47,500 bases of DNA from Penium margaritaceum. Taxonomy: Eukaryota > Streptophyta > Zygnematophyceae > Desmidiales > Peniaceae. Position numbers and translations under genes: made by a program. This document shows, in pieces, positions 11,790 to 23,299 of this stretch. Where the stretch lies: contig SZWC01004790.1 of the NCBI GenBank assembly GCA_023375785.1, forward strand, positions 16,563-64,062. Reading direction: 5' to 3'. Each line of letters begins with the position of its first letter. Positions within the stretch are counted from its first letter, which is position 1. Under the pieces are notes generated by a model. It had not been told where the DNA came from. It saw only the letters and a list, made by a program, of their open reading frames with translations, and ran no database searches.

Positions 11790-12006
11790 GTCGAACGTGA
11801 CATTTTTGTGTGCCCCTCTGGAAAGTGACAGGATCGTTTTGTGACATTTCTGTGTGCCCCTCCAAAAATGTGACATTTTTGCGTGCCCTGCAGAAAAAGT
11901 GACATTTTTGCGTGCCCTGCAGAAAAAGTGACATTTTTGCGTGCCCCGCAGAAAAAGTGACATTTCTGTTTGCCCCGACAGAATAGTGACATTTTTGCGT
12001 GCCCTT
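11790..12006 (-). repeat. 29-bp minisatellite in the right palindrome arm
   Basis: This is the mirror image of the left-arm minisatellite, with similar unit number and order. The two arrays have not drifted far apart in copy number, which argues that the arms were duplicated recently or are kept similar by gene conversion. Confidence 0.88.
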
Positions 12007-12049
12007 TTCAAAACCCTGCTATTATTGCGTTTTCCTCCTTTGCGAGCTG

Positions 12050-13020
12050 ACAAGAAAGCTTGCGATTTTGCCAAAATCCATCTGAAAAATAACACTTGCG
12101 ATCAAAGCCTTCCTACCTCTTTAAATTTGTTCTATGCCTAGCTCTGACGACGTGGCAACGTCCCCAACGTCCTAATAACGTCTTACATGCGGAAAAACAA
12201 AGAATCAATCCGGCTCACTGGGGCTAGAAAGTTCATATACAAATATGGGCGAAAACCAATTTGAAGGAAACCGCATCTACTTCCATGGCATTGGAAGAGT
12301 TTTCACTGAACGGACGACCACGATTCATCATACGAATCTTCGTTGCTGACGAGGAAATGTGGTACCCGCCGAGCGACGAGCTCCGACAAGCTCGTTGCAC
12401 GTTTCAGGCGTTTCACCGCTGTCCCAAAAAGTGGGAATAACTTCCCCCAATTTCGAAGGAAAAAAGCGCGGAAATTTTGAAACTTGGTGTGATTTCTCGC
12501 TGATTTTATCCCAATCCCTCCTCGCGAAAAATGAAAAAGAATCGCCAATCTAACTCAAAATCGATGAGACCGTAGAACCAAAATCAAAAGCATTGCGTCG
12601 GTTCACCCCCATAAATTGCTCTACCGAAAGTTGGTGCCACTAGGCTATTCAAGAGGCGTGTCCTCCTGTGCCTTGACTCGATTGTCGAACCAACGAGCAG
12701 CGTCGGTTCGGTTGGGTGCAGACTGGCAACCGTCTGGCTGAGCGGGAAAAGTGATGATGGCCACCAAAGAACAACGGTATCGCCTACTGATTGACCTGAA
12801 CAGCAGTTGGAAAAAAGGCTGCATTCAGGAATTGTGACGTGGCCTGTCGACGCCCATTCTTTTGGAGCCTCGTTGCATTTTAGCACGCCCTGCCTCCACT
12901 TGACGAAACAGTAAACTGAAATGATCGTAGTACGAATATACGACTGAGACTTCAGCTGTTGTCCACCATATGGGCGTATACCACTGCAAAGCACCCATAA
13001 CATCTAACAGAACCACATAC
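12050..13020. other. Moderately GC-richer flank of the palindrome; no supported gene
   Basis: A minus-strand frame of 139 codons lies at 13003-12584 and an 81-codon frame at 12548-12303. Neither contains a domain I recognise. Base composition is closer to even than in the neighbouring AT-rich DNA, so a decayed gene or transposon fragment is possible. Confidence 0.35.
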
Positions 13021-16000
13021 AAAACTAACAACTCTTACCAAGAGAACAAACGTAGTGTTTTAAACAAAAGACCCTCATTATTGTCCGGAGATGTGGGGTT
13101 TTTACAAAGTCGAGGACCCATAGGCCTAAAATATTGGAATTTCTCTCTCAATTACTTGAGATATAATATCACGTAGAAGATTTTACCCTGAAATGTAACA
13201 CATACCCAAGAGGATAAAAAAGTTTCCCATTTTCTTCTTTCCCATAGACGATCCTTTCCATGTAAAAAAATGCATCCTCTCCCATTATTTATGATTTTAT
13301 CTAAGTAAAAAGGAAAATTCAAGTCACAAAAATATCCAACCAACAATCCAGCGGCAAGTTGCGCTAACTTTGAAGACAATTTGAATAAAATCACTTCCAT
13401 TCCCTTCAAACCCAACTCAAAGATGCAACTAAATTCCATGGTTGCCAAAATCAAATGCATGAATAGTATGATACCAATTCTTTCTGGAACGTATGAAAAC
13501 AAATCAACATTTTTTCAACATCAAGCATACATTCTATAACCTCTTGCAAAAATAGAAAAAACCTCATGTAAATCAGAAATATAATTAATCTCCAATCTTG
13601 CATAAAAATACATGAACAATTCTATAAAATCTTAATGATAATTTTATATTTATCTTCTTCCTACATTAACCAGCTCAAAATCTCAACATGAAATTTTATT
13701 CAAGTCATGATATGAACAAAAATGGTTCATTTGGTATAATTTATATTTTCAATACTTATATCTTCAACATATGTCATTATAATGCTACCAAATCATGTTC
13801 ATGACCAATTGAGGATACCTTTTAACCTCTGACAACATACCCTGACATAAACATACCATGGCCTTCCTTGATTTCAATATCCTTCCCAATCTGAAACTAA
13901 TCCAGGATTTATAACATAGTACATGTTATTCTTAAGAAATCCTAAACATACACCTCTTATCTTCTTAGAAAGAAAACTAGAAATATTTTTTCCATGTATG
14001 CACCGTACCATAACTAATTAATATATGATGTATGCAATTTCCATCAAGAACTCCAGCACAACAAATGTTTTACAACTTCCAACCCAAATCTACCGTCACG
14101 ATCAGTGAGCTGACTTTCTGAAACATACGATCACCAAACTTGAAGTCAAATGTTTCCAAAAATGTATAGATATGAATTTTTTGAAATACAATTATACCAA
14201 AATGGAAAGACTATGTGTGGTACTTTAAATGCTAACAAAAATCAATTCTACATAAAATCATTCTATAAATCATGCTATCAATCAACATAAGAACAATATA
14301 TTCTCCCATGCATACAATAAATTGAAAGCAAAAATTCACAATTTATGTATGCAATTTCCCATTTAACACTTGCACAATACAAGATATATCCTCCATTCGA
14401 ATTTCATTCAAACAAACATACCACTAATGGAACTTTCTTTGCATGAAAACAAAAAAACTTCACAATTAAGTATCATAATCATTTTTTACACATCATAAAC
14501 TTAGATTCATAGTGGATATACATAAATAAAATATAGAGGATGCTTCATTTAAATGGAAATGTGAATCTTCTAATTATATATTCTAAAATATCTCTCTTTA
14601 ACATGATCAACACATAACAATGAACCATATGAGGAGATCAAATTTTGACATCAAGGATGAAACTAAAACCTTTTTGAAAAGGAATCCAGTTTATTTGTGA
14701 TGATGAATAATTCAATAGGTTCAGAACTTTCAAAACATTTAATCACTAAAACTTTTACACCTTCTCTTTGATGTAGGAATGGGGGATAAAAATCGTATAA
14801 TGATCCTCAACATCACCACAAAGATTTTCATTGACTGCAAAAGAGCACATACGACAAATCTTTAAACATCGACATTAAACAAGGAAACATTGATATAATA
14901 AAAGACTAACATCTATGAAAAATCAGTTTGAGAGGGCTCATGAACCTTCCACGTTAGAGAAATGATAAAAAATATTTTCATCATGTTTTATTAAAAACAT
15001 TCCGTACGAATCCCAACCATAAGGCACAAAGTTCTCCATCAAATAATTTTGTTACGATGTAGTGAGGAAACATCATTCATCCTTAGACATGAACTTTGAC
15101 TTGTTTCAATGAATTCCCAAATTATACAAAAACATATTCCGAACCAAAGAATAAAACTAATGCCATGAATATACATTAGTGTGTAATATGAACAAATCTA
15201 AAACATGAGAAAACAATCATATTGCACCATTCAAGATTAATGCATAAATAACCACAAATATACAATGAAAAGGGTTCAACATTTCCTAATCATTCGAGTT
15301 CTTGAGTAGGATAATCCTATACAATTTTTTACCATACAAAATGTGGAGGAGTGCAAAAGGCAGGATTTTTGTATTAACAATAACCTTTAAAATCGTAATG
15401 TAATATTTTTCATTAAATGAAAAGGGATTATCTTTTACATAACATATATTTTGAAACCTTTGAAAGGAAATCCAAGGGAATAAACTTTTATGAGGCTTCA
15501 ATTTTGAAATACGAATAACATAATGTCCATCCACAAAGATGAGCACAATGTCAAACCTTCACTCACATAACTTTCTCTGTACTCCACAACAATGCATGCA
15601 CTCGTCTTAAAACAATTGCATCTTAAATACACAATATGTATCCCTTCTACTCACACATAAAAACTAGTGAACAAAAAATCATTCCACCTAAAACTAGCTT
15701 CCATCATCTTTCGCGTCAAGATTCAAATCCGTTATGCACTTTCATCCAAAACAAAGCCAAATCCTATCCATCTTTAGCTTCAACCAAAATAACTTACACA
15801 CGGACATACCTGTTCAACCCACACCGTAATTCTCTCATCATAGATATTGTGTTTCACTCCTTTCCATAAAAAATCGAAACTCCAATCTTCTCTAATCCAC
15901 ATCTAAATCAATTTCCACAAGCACGCAAAATATTCTCTTTGTTTTCACAACACATGAATTCATCCATTAACCCTCTTCTTACGTTTATAACATAAAGTGA

Positions 16001-18595
16001 CTAGGTACACATTTCAACCACCACCCCTTGCTATAATTAAAGATGTATTTAGATACTCGTGAATTAAACAAAAACCACACATATTCCATCATACATCCCC
16101 ACTTATTCCTCACGTAAGTCTCCATCCTCACACTTTCACCTTGATTCAATTTCCTTCGTGGTTGTACTTCTTTAAGGCAAGGGGGTAAGCCTTGCACAAG
16201 TTTGAAGACAAGTAGGAGTGTGCTGGTCCATTCAAATTTGAAGCAGACGATTCTTCCTGGAAAGTATAATGAAGAAACATTTTATTTAATTGTCGAAGAT
16301 TATGTTGGGTGCCTTGTACAAATGTTTTCTTAACTTGTAATGCACATTCAGAGATGAAGATTGCTTAAAAGAACTTGACAAGATTGTAACCTCTACCGAC
16401 ATCCATACTTAAGCATTTACAAATTTATAACCTTTCCTTCGGCTTGCCAACCTTTACATGACTATTGTGGATAACATGAGCCTTTGTTTTATGAAATAGA
16501 GGAGTTGTAGATAACCTCCTATTGTAGACATGGAAATGAATGTGGAAAAAGTCCAGTTTGAAAACTTGGCTAGACCTTTTTCCAATTGTTGATAACAAAC
16601 ATTGCCCTCCTTTGGTGATATAAGGATGTATCTCCTTGCAAATAGGTAAACTTGAAGGTGGATATATCTTGAATCTCCCTAAAAATGTAGCAAAGAGACA
16701 CTTTTCAAGGTAGGTTTGTCCGTTAGTATTTGCTTACGTGATTGGAGCCGAAAAGGCCTCTTATAAGATATTACACTTTATCAAAGCATCAGCACAAATA
16801 TAAAATGTATAAAATTGTCAAGGAATGACCAATCACAGTCTTTTCCGAATTTTAAAGGAAATTCACTTCTGAATCGATAATGCGCATCCAATTTCCAACA
16901 CTTTGGACACTACTTTCATAACTCTAGACTTATTTGAATACATACCAAAACCTAATCAACAACTTAAGAAACTACTTTTATATGTGTCATTGGCCAATAG
17001 AATGAGAAACATCAGAAAACAGAAGATTATGGTGGTTTCAAATATAGTACATGTGGATATTATAGGTGTGATTAGATTGATAGTTCATGTAAGAGGATCT
17101 CCACTAAACCAAATGATGAAAGAAAAACTTTTTTTCATGATACGATTTTGAAAATGTGGCTCTTCCATTTTCCTATTGCCTTGCATCAATATATACATAA
17201 ATATATACATATATATTTAATATATATGAATTGCCAAAACGAATGCAAAGGAGGTACCTTTTACGAAGGCATTTGTTTCGGTTTTTGTAAGAAGCAGCCT
17301 CTTTTTTTCCTTTCTAATATGAAACACAATTAAGAACCTTCCAAGGCACATGGAATCAATTTCAAATAATACATTCAAATTTATACTACAACATTTAACT
17401 ATTTTTGTAAAAACCTAGTCTTACTACATTGTGAGGGAATAATCATCACCTAATTATGGCCAAATCAACATAACTATATCATAACATGTTGGATGAAAAT
17501 TGTTCTTTCATTAGAAACGCTTTTCGGAAAGAACTTCGAACATACAATGGTAAAATAACATTGAAATCATCTACAAATTTCTTGATTATAGTTTCGAATT
17601 AATTTTAATCATTATCACCTATGAATATGTATGAAAGAGTTCAAAATTGTATTTCATTTTTCAGAATTGCTTACTTAAAACACCTTACTATAAACAAATA
17701 AGGTGAAACGTTTAAAGGGATTCTTAAATATCTTGAATAACAGATTTTGAAAATGCATAACACTTTATTCCACACATGAATAGAGGCATATTTTCATCTC
17801 ACGTTTTCACCTGACATCGAAGAAAAGGAAGTACATTTTGGCCTTCATGGAACCTTCACAAATAAATGACTAAAGACACACCATCGTAATGGAAATAGAG
17901 ATATGAAAATGTATATATTTAAAAACACATAAAATGAGCATTTTATATCAGCAATCTTATTCTAGAATCGAATGCTTTCATGCTATTTATAGTGTCAACA
18001 CAAATCTATACGTATTTATGTACTTCAAATTGCAAGTACATATAGAAAATTCTTTGATCTTTAAGAATTGACTCGACGGTCTTAATGTTGTGAAACCATT
18101 TTTCTTTATGTCAACAAAGAGAAACATGACTAGGAATGGACAATGATTATACTTTTCTTCATAGTAAAAACTTTAGCAATATCACATTTTTTATGAGAAA
18201 CAAATACAAATGCAATGGTAATATATGTCACAAGTATGATCTGTGCATGTGCTTTAAGGAAGCCCTTTGTGAATTGAACTACTTGTCATCCCTCTGCATG
18301 TGCAACTTGTCCAACCTATCGAAAGAGGCCTTTCATTCTAGTTTGCAATTTTACAGCAACAAATATAATTCTTAGGTGCCATAACTAGAACATTTCCATG
18401 CAACAATACGATAACCTTTACCACAAAGTACATTACACAAACTGTTATGGCATCGATTGTGCCACCATTCTGAGCTCTTCTAAGAATATACATGCATTAG
18501 GTGTGCCAAGAACAAAGCACCCAAAATCCTAAACATAGCAAGGTATACCTATGACTTAAGGACCCCACGCTCTAATCAGCCATTGCATCGAAGTA
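13020..18595. other. AT-rich stretch, no gene seen
   Basis: Five and a half kilobases are dominated by A/T-rich sequence with frames under about 120 codons and no domain signatures. A short (TATA)n-like tract lies at 17187-17228. A Cys-containing 79-codon frame at 18136-18375 has no recognisable zinc-finger spacing. Confidence 0.6.
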
Positions 18596-18599
18596 GTAT

Positions 18600-20660
18600 T
18601 AAAATCAAGGTCGTCTAATTTTATGTAATGAAATTCCATCACCACGCACACAATCTCAAACTCTTACCCCGGATTCATAGCATGTGGAATTCGGTTGCTA
18701 CGCATATCCACTTTTGGGGTCAACAATGTAATTCATGTCAAGATCTCAATATTTCAACAAAGCCGCATTTATGATGTTGCAAAACCAACGAATCAATCAC
18801 ATGTAACAGTCAAACATACAAAGACATGGTAGTGTTATTAAAAATATTATGGTCCTCTCTTGGTTGGACCCACACGTTTAATGAATTCAACTTTAAATCC
18901 AAAACCCTAAGTAAAGTCACACAATAGCTTGAGATGCTTCCACAGAATTAAAACCTACATCAATGAAGAAAATACCCTGCGTGACCAACTTGTAGTGCTA
19001 GATGCACAAGTATTTGAGCTAGTCTATGTGATTTTCCTTCTTAACAACGTTACCGAAGACTAGGATAACATGTAGAAGGTGCTTATGTTCAAGCATAAAA
19101 ATGAGATGAGTGAGGCATACATCTGCAAGATGGTATTGATAACGTGTCTTCATTGTATGCCAATAAAGAAATAGAGAAACTTTTGACCAACAAAAAGTAC
19201 CAAGGTGGCGGCACCATACTCAACTCCACTCAACAACCACACAAGATCTAGGCAAAAATGACTTTGAACTTAGACAAGTCTTTTTCCCACTCTAAGTTAC
19301 AAGCAATTTATCAAATCTCGCATGATTAGTGGACAACATCATGCATTGAATATGTGTGCCATTCTTGTGGTAAGCTACAACACATGAAAAAGTATTACGG
19401 TAATTGAGGGAAATGACAAGGAAGAAAATGAAGAGTAGAGAGGAAGTAAGAAATGCTACAAAAGTGAATCAAATTGAGACAAAAAAGGTGACTTGGTTTT
19501 GTGATGCCCAAGTCAATTTTGGATACATGTACATACCAGAGATCTCTATCAAGCTCACATCACTAGAAAATCTGTTCAAAACAGGGTGCATGCATCGTGA
19601 ACACCAAGCACCAAATTGCCTTGAAGAACCATGATGGTGACACCTCTATGGTAGATTGCCTCATACCACACAAAATGAACGAGCTATATTTCCACACACT
19701 TGCTTTTGTTGCACTACAGTTTGTGTCTTATACACTTCAATTTCCCAATGATGCACTTGAATCACCCTTTGCAACAAAAATTCTCCACCAAGTCTCTAAT
19801 GTAAACTTGGCCATGTGGCACATACTATCTGAAAAAATATGCATTCAAACTGTAAATTCCATGCATAAGAATGAACTAGTCAAAATTCTTGACAAGAAGG
19901 GAAAATAAAGTAAAAACTATACATATTCTACAAGGAATGCATCCATGTAAAACTTTGACAAGCAGTTTTCCCTTCTTCCACAAATTTTGAGTTTTGTATG
20001 ACGATGAAGGTAGTCCACATAGACATCTGTGGAGTACTATGTATGTATACAATCTACGAGAAAAACATATTCTTCTCTGCTTACACTGTTTTTGTAACAC
20101 GTTATTATGGAGCTACCGTTAATGCAATCAAGAAGCTCCCACCTACATATTCAAGTGGATGGGACTGGCAAAGAGGCAAAGCAAATGTAAAACGTTTTGT
20201 ACTCAATGATTGACTTATAGTACACGAGTTAGGAATATATGTCCCGCTTAGTGGATGTAAAGATGGTGTAGCAGCCCTCAAAAGCTTAATCATTATAACA
20301 CAACCATGTGGTTGAAATAAATAACCAAAAACTACAAGAAGCATCAAAGTTCATGCTTCTTTGTGCTCACACCATTAACAACGGATGTAAAGGGAAGAAA
20401 TTTAGGTGCACAATAGTGTATCACACATGGCGTTGCCTAAACAAATGCCATTTCATGTATGAAATAATTATATAACGGCCATTTCCATGCAAAGAACCTT
20501 TGGGTGCATAGATTCATACCTAGTGCCAAAGGAGCATTAAAAGAAGTGTGTAGATTAGGTATTGTGGGGAGTTATTCTTGGAAAGATCCCTCATACGTAG
20601 GGCTGGTAGTTCCATGTATCAAGCTCAAAATCGACCTTTCTTAGTCCTCAGACAATTTTA
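18600..20660 (+). pseudogene. Decayed Ty1/copia gag-pol fragment
   Basis: Broken frames align piecewise with the gag-pol of the complete element at 34-42 kb. Gag-like blocks lie at about 18600-19130. A zinc-knuckle remnant C-X2-C-X4-H is at 19357-19383, its last Cys replaced by Tyr. A protease-tail block (AQVNFG..YIPEI) lies at about 19510-19570. An integrase zinc-binding remnant starting MWHILSE is at about 19811, and the integrase core block VHIDICG is at 20013-20036 with its first Asp at 20022-20024. An integrase C-terminal block lies at about 20490-20640. The protease DSG region is absent, apparently deleted between 19500 and 19510. Numerous stops and frameshifts are present. No LTRs are visible. 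Divergence from the complete element is high, so this is a much older insertion or another family of the same lineage. Confidence 0.75.
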
Positions 20661-20926
20661 GTTGAGAACAAGATGCAAAAAAACATGGGAAGTAAACAAA
20701 ACAATTACTTTATATATCATTCAGACCTCTTCTGACCCGAATAAAAGTTTACTAAAAGAAGAAAAATGAAATTAGAATTCATTCACTATTAAAGATCTAG
20801 AGGTGGTGGGTGAGGAAGCACTGGGCACACGTGTGCCCCTCCCTTGAAACCACATGGCAGACAAACTTCAAGATCACGAGCCGGGTGTGGTAGGCAATGG
20901 AAAAATCCACAATGGAGGCTTTGTTG

Positions 20927-21040
20927 TTTGGTATACATGGAATGTGGATGCACCATCCCCCAAGTGGATTCCTGAAGAGGCAGTTGAAGGAAATTTGGTA
21001 TACAGGGAATGTGGATGCTCCATCCTCCAAGTGGATTCCA
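20927..21040. repeat. 67-bp-spaced direct duplication
   Basis: A block of about 46 bp beginning tttggtatac at 20927 recurs at 20994 with a few substitutions. Both copies contain ggaatgtggatgc and caagtggattcc. A single local tandem duplication of 67 bp explains it. Confidence 0.85.
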
Positions 21041-21439
21041 CTAGATTCCATTGTAGAAAAAGAGAGCATTTGAGTATGAGGAAGAGCACATTATGGCCAT
21101 CACAACGTGCTCAGTGTATGATAAGGACGTAGATTTTATTGTTGAATTCAAAGCAACCAACCTGATAGCCACTATCACATCAACCAAAGAACTCGTTAAA
21201 GACCTAAGGAATTTTACGGAAGCTCTTAGTGGAGAGCATGTAACGTTTTAGAAAGATACATAAGATACAAGGTATTGGAGTCTCATGGAGCAAAGCATAT
21301 GACATTCATGCCCGATGAATCCAAATCAATACACTTTCTAATCTGTGTATCAGAGAAAAACAGATGGCAAGGATCCTTCCATGAAAGAAACCTAGAAAAT
21401 AAACAATTTTTCTAGGAAATTACTTATTAGACTCCATTT

Positions 21440-22150
21440 CACACATAGTTATCGTAGTGATTCGTATTTTCATTCACATTTTTCACCAAATTATGTGATC
21501 TCCATTTTCATCCAGATTTGGCCCTTCTATAATAGTGGAGGTGATTCTCCTATGTCACACTCCTTTAAAGGTCCGCATTTAAAATTCTCCCACGTGGCTA
21601 TCTAGAGTTCAAGACGTGGATTCTGTAAGTGAACGCATTGTTTATTCAATGCAGGCAAGGAAGTGCAAATTGCCAAACATCATAGCAGATGCTTCGTGAA
21701 GCGACTGAGTAAACCGTTCCCCTTTAATCGCTCACAGATTAACGATGCGTTTGCATCCAATCACGAGCAAGGAAATAACATATAGCACTGATGTGCACTT
21801 TCCAGCAGTTGCAAGAAATTGCACATTGTTGCAAGTTGCCTGAATGACCAGACAACAATTCACTCGCTCTCCTCCACCAAGTGCGAGCGCTGAAATGATG
21901 CAGTTCTCCTACACGTGATCGGCCTAGATGTTCCTTTCCATTGAAATTTTGGAAAGAAAAACTTCCAGTGGTAAATTCATGAATTCATCATTTTGGAACT
22001 GATTCTCCCATAGCAGAACAACAAGCAAAACCGTTTGTGTATTAAACCCATATGGACAGATTTATGGGGATGATTCCCCCAAGTGAACCAAATTCTTAGG
22101 TGTGAGCATAAGCAAATGAAAAATAATTATTTCGGGGGATGTACTAATCA
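21440..22150. repeat. Sequence present in copy A but absent from copy B
   Basis: At the matching point of copy B the flanking blocks adjoin almost directly, so about 700 bp here is either an insertion in A or a deletion in B. It holds two short palindrome-like words, ggaggtgattctcc near 21538 and ggggatgattccccc near 22067, but I cannot define terminal repeats or a target duplication. Confidence 0.45.
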
Positions 22151-22689
22151 TTGCAGTATGTGTTTATGAACACCTAAAATTCCATGACCTTTTTCATAAC
22201 AGGGTTCGCTGTTAATATCACTGAAATTACTTTTACGTATAAAATGCCTTGAAACTACTTATCATTCCCTTTCTTCAAGTAATATGTACATGATGCACAT
22301 TATGCCTTTTGTGCTATTTTTGTAGTGTTACGTCCTTACCTAAAATTTCACTTAACTATGCAAAGGCGTAACTTGGGAGGTTACCATGTGTACGAGATAG
22401 TCCGACACTCAATGTGCTGGTCAAAGCTTGATATTCCTTAACATTCCTTAATTCACTTGAGGGGTTTTTGGGGGGTAAGGAACCACCTGGGAACCCGTTG
22501 TGGTGGGATTAAAGTACATGAAATTGTTTGTGTAATGTCTTGTAGCTGATTATGTAGACGAAGGAAGAGACATCAAATGCTTCAAATAAATGGCTTACAA
22601 GTACTTAATGTAGATCTACAGAAGTTCAATTTTTTCCCGTCTACCAGCTTCACCCCTGGATACACAACCAAAATACACTCATTTCCTCG

Positions 22690-22707
22690 CGCGGGGGGGG
22701 GGGGGGT
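22690..22707. repeat. Poly-G run
   Basis: A run of about 16 G inside the ~430-bp unit of copy A. In copy B the equivalent place has shorter G runs, so this is a local expansion. Confidence 0.9.
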
Positions 22708-23299
22708 CCTTGTATCCCAATCTCCCCCTCCCCCACAGCAATTGGAAGTGTATTGGGGTGGTATGTTTGGGATTGTTGCTAGGGGAGCCTTGTTTTATGA
22801 ACTACTGTATTCGGAAGGAAGTACTTGCCATTAAACAAGTTAGAAAACAAAAGGCTTGTTTCTCGAATACACTGCCTAATAATCTTCCCCAATACACTAG
22901 ATGGTTTTGTAGGGGGTTGAGGGGGCATTGTTGAGCAAATGGCGACCATGACCACGATCAAGATATTGTCGTAATTCATCATATGCACTCATGTTGAAGG
23001 AAACGAGAGGTTTAGGACGACACGGTTTGTGTAGGAGGAATACAATACAGAAATAATCAATGCATAAATCAGGAGATATTTGTAGGATTCTAATGATAAA
23101 CTACAATGAACTACAAGATTCCAATTAACAAACATAGTCACAACATTTTTGTGTTGAGCAATCTCATGTGACTTCCACTAAATACATAGTGTTCAAAGAA
23201 TTGAACATCTCGATGAAAGTATCTACAAAGTATATTTTAACACGACGTACTACAAAAAGGTTGCATTTTGTATTAAAAGGGGATGATTAACCATAACTC

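Larger units (their letters stand above)
10356..12042. mobile_element. Giant palindrome: two ~838-bp inverted arms, foldback-type element
   Basis: The left arm (about 10356-11193) and right arm (about 11205-12042) are reverse complements of each other, separated by 11 bp (11194-11204). The innermost 30-plus bp match with one difference, and outer blocks such as aggaaaacgcaataatag match exactly. Overall identity is clearly above 90% by eye, with scattered substitutions. Both arms have the same length. There is no transposase inside; every frame in one arm has a mirror frame in the other. A possible imperfect 8-bp flanking duplication is gcgagttg at 10345-10352 and gcgagctg at 12042-12049. This fits a foldback or MULE-like nonautonomous DNA element, or an inverted duplication. 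A transcript would fold into a very long dsRNA hairpin able to feed small-RNA pathways (inference). Confidence 0.85.

Noticed and set aside
10286-12141. Frames of 60-123 codons in the palindrome (NVTF / KCHFF repeats)
   Set aside because: They appear in mirror pairs in both arms and are produced by the 29-bp minisatellite.
12584-13003. 139-codon minus-strand frame as a gene
   Set aside because: No recognisable domain or supporting features; base composition alone is not enough.
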